Made by a program: the position numbers and the translations under genes. A stretch of DNA of 14,352 bases from JAYOFM01 sp038117225. GTDB taxonomy: Bacteria > Pseudomonadota > Alphaproteobacteria > Rhodospirillales > Casp-alpha2. The notes under the pieces are model-generated. The model was not told the origin of the DNA and ran no database searches. It was given only the letters and a program-made list of their open reading frames with translations. The DNA lies in NCBI GenBank assembly GCA_038117225.1, contig JAYOFM010000101.1, positions 1 through 14,352 on the forward strand, read 5' to 3'. Positions 13,581 to 14,352 of the stretch are shown one piece after another; positions within the stretch are counted from its first letter, which is position 1, and the number at the start of each line of letters is the position of its first letter.

Positions 13581-14352
13581 ATGACTGCGGATTACTCATC
13601 ATTTCTCCGGCTTACCGACGTCAACAAGGCATTCGGCGATAATCGCGTGCTGACCGGCGTTGATCTGGACGTGGCCAAGGGTGAATCTGTGGTCCTAATC
13701 GGCCCTTCTGGCTGTGGTAAATCGCTGCTGCTGAAATGCATCCTCGGTCTGGTGGCTCCGGATTCAGGCCAAATCACACTTGCAGGCGCCGATGCTCTGG
13801 CTCTCGGCGGGGACGAACGGGACAGCTATATCGACCGCTTCGGCATGCTGTTCCAGCGCTCGGGTCTGTTCGACTCCATGCCGGTCTGGGAAAATACCGC
13901 GTTCCGACTGTTGCAGGACCACGGCATCGGGCGGTCGGAAGCAAAGGCACGGGCGATCGACAAGCTGGCCATGGTTGGCCTCGATGCCGATGTCGCTGAT
14001 CTTTACCCGTCGGAGTTGTCGGGCGGCATGCAAAAACGCGTCGGCATTGCCCGTGCCATCTGTGCCGATCCGGAAATTCTGTTACTTGATGAACCGACGG
14101 CGGGGCTTGATCCGATCATGTCCAATGTCATCAACGAATTAATCCTCGATCTAGTCCGCGAACTGGGCGCGACAGCCATTTCGGTCGACAGCGACATGGC
14201 CGGCGCCCGGGCGCTCGGCGACCGCATCGCCATGCTCTACGATGGCCAGATCATCTGGTCAGGTGACGCGAAGACAGTCGATACCAGCGGCAATGAATAC
14301 GTCGACCAGTTCATCCATTCCCGCGCCGAAGGCCCGATCAAGATGCCCGTGG
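13581..14352 (+). CDS. ABC transporter ATPase, MlaF-like (partial, runs off right edge)
   Basis: At least 257 residues, open to the window edge. Walker A is GPSGCGKS (about 41-48), the Q-loop lies in FGMLFQRSGLFDSMPVWENT, the signature is LSGGMQKRVGIARA and Walker B is ILLLDEPTAGLDP. These, with the short stretch AMLYDGQIIWSGDAK and the C-terminal EYVDQFIHSRAEGPI, match MlaF, the cytoplasmic ATPase of the MlaFEDB system that moves phospholipids between outer and inner membranes. The usual switch-loop VTHDM is VDSDM here, with Ser204 in place of the His that senses the gamma phosphate. The reading frame around it is intact. Permease and MCE-domain genes would be expected downstream, outside the window; none lies upstream. 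Start at 13581 fits the family; the ATG at 13452 is an alternative. Confidence 0.9.
   Translation, partial: MTADYSSFLRLTDVNKAFGDNRVLTGVDLDVAKGESVVLIGPSGCGKSLLLKCILGLVAPDSGQITLAGADALALGGDERDSYIDRFGMLFQRSGLFDSMPVWENTAFRLLQDHGIGRSEAKARAIDKLAMVGLDADVADLYPSELSGGMQKRVGIARAICADPEILLLDEPTAGLDPIMSNVINELILDLVRELGATAISVDSDMAGARALGDRIAMLYDGQIIWSGDAKTVDTSGNEYVDQFIHSRAEGPIKMPV

Noticed and set aside
1..14352. CRISPR arrays, insertion sequences, integrases, attachment sites, tRNA or rRNA genes.
   Set aside because: No regularly spaced repeats, transposase-like proteins or tRNA-like cloverleaf sequences were seen on either strand.

Overview
The window reads as chromosomal DNA of an uncultured or draft-assembled alphaproteobacterium, most likely of the Rhodospirillales type. 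The reasons are GC-rich coding DNA, a stand-alone rpsD, an adjacent BolA/monothiol-glutaredoxin pair, an MlaF-type ATPase and a large TPR/GT41-like glycosyltransferase. This placement is inference from gene content. Two runs of exactly ten N (416-425 and 11448-11457) are scaffold placeholders, and each falls inside a real gene.

Layout. 1-1113 (minus): a small exported protein followed by a proline racemase/hydroxyproline epimerase family gene that runs off the left edge and contains the first gap. 1273-1827 (plus): an HNH endonuclease, convergent with 1824-2504 (minus), a type II haloacid dehalogenase-like HAD protein with altered active-site residues. 2571-3330 (plus): rpsD with a clear promoter and a structured leader, then a large hairpin and an XRE regulator (3538-3954). 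3967-8021 (minus): a tight three-gene run of coiled-coil protein, class-C beta-lactamase-like serine hydrolase and TPR glycosyltransferase; the last two overlap at TTGA. 8217-8999 (plus): a DODA-type extradiol dioxygenase. 9028-10081 (minus): a TetR regulator and a VOC protein. 10303-10659 (plus): an isolated transcription unit for a tiny, extremely acidic exported peptide ending in Cys. 10702-11130 (minus): a second VOC protein. 11198-12686: an EamA/RhtA-like exporter (with the second gap) divergent from an Lrp/AsnC regulator across an AT-rich palindromic spacer. 12760-13392 (minus): bolA and grxD. 13581 to the right edge (plus): an MlaF-like ABC ATPase whose switch histidine is replaced by Ser.

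Most of the window is ordinary housekeeping and accessory metabolism. I found no CRISPR array, insertion sequence, prophage, tRNA or recognisable defence system. The best candidates for something undescribed are the 41-residue acidic mature peptide with its operator-like inverted repeat between the -35 and -10 boxes, the three-gene coiled-coil/hydrolase/glycosyltransferase operon, and the two proteins that look intact but lack a normally invariant active-site residue (HAD protein and MlaF).
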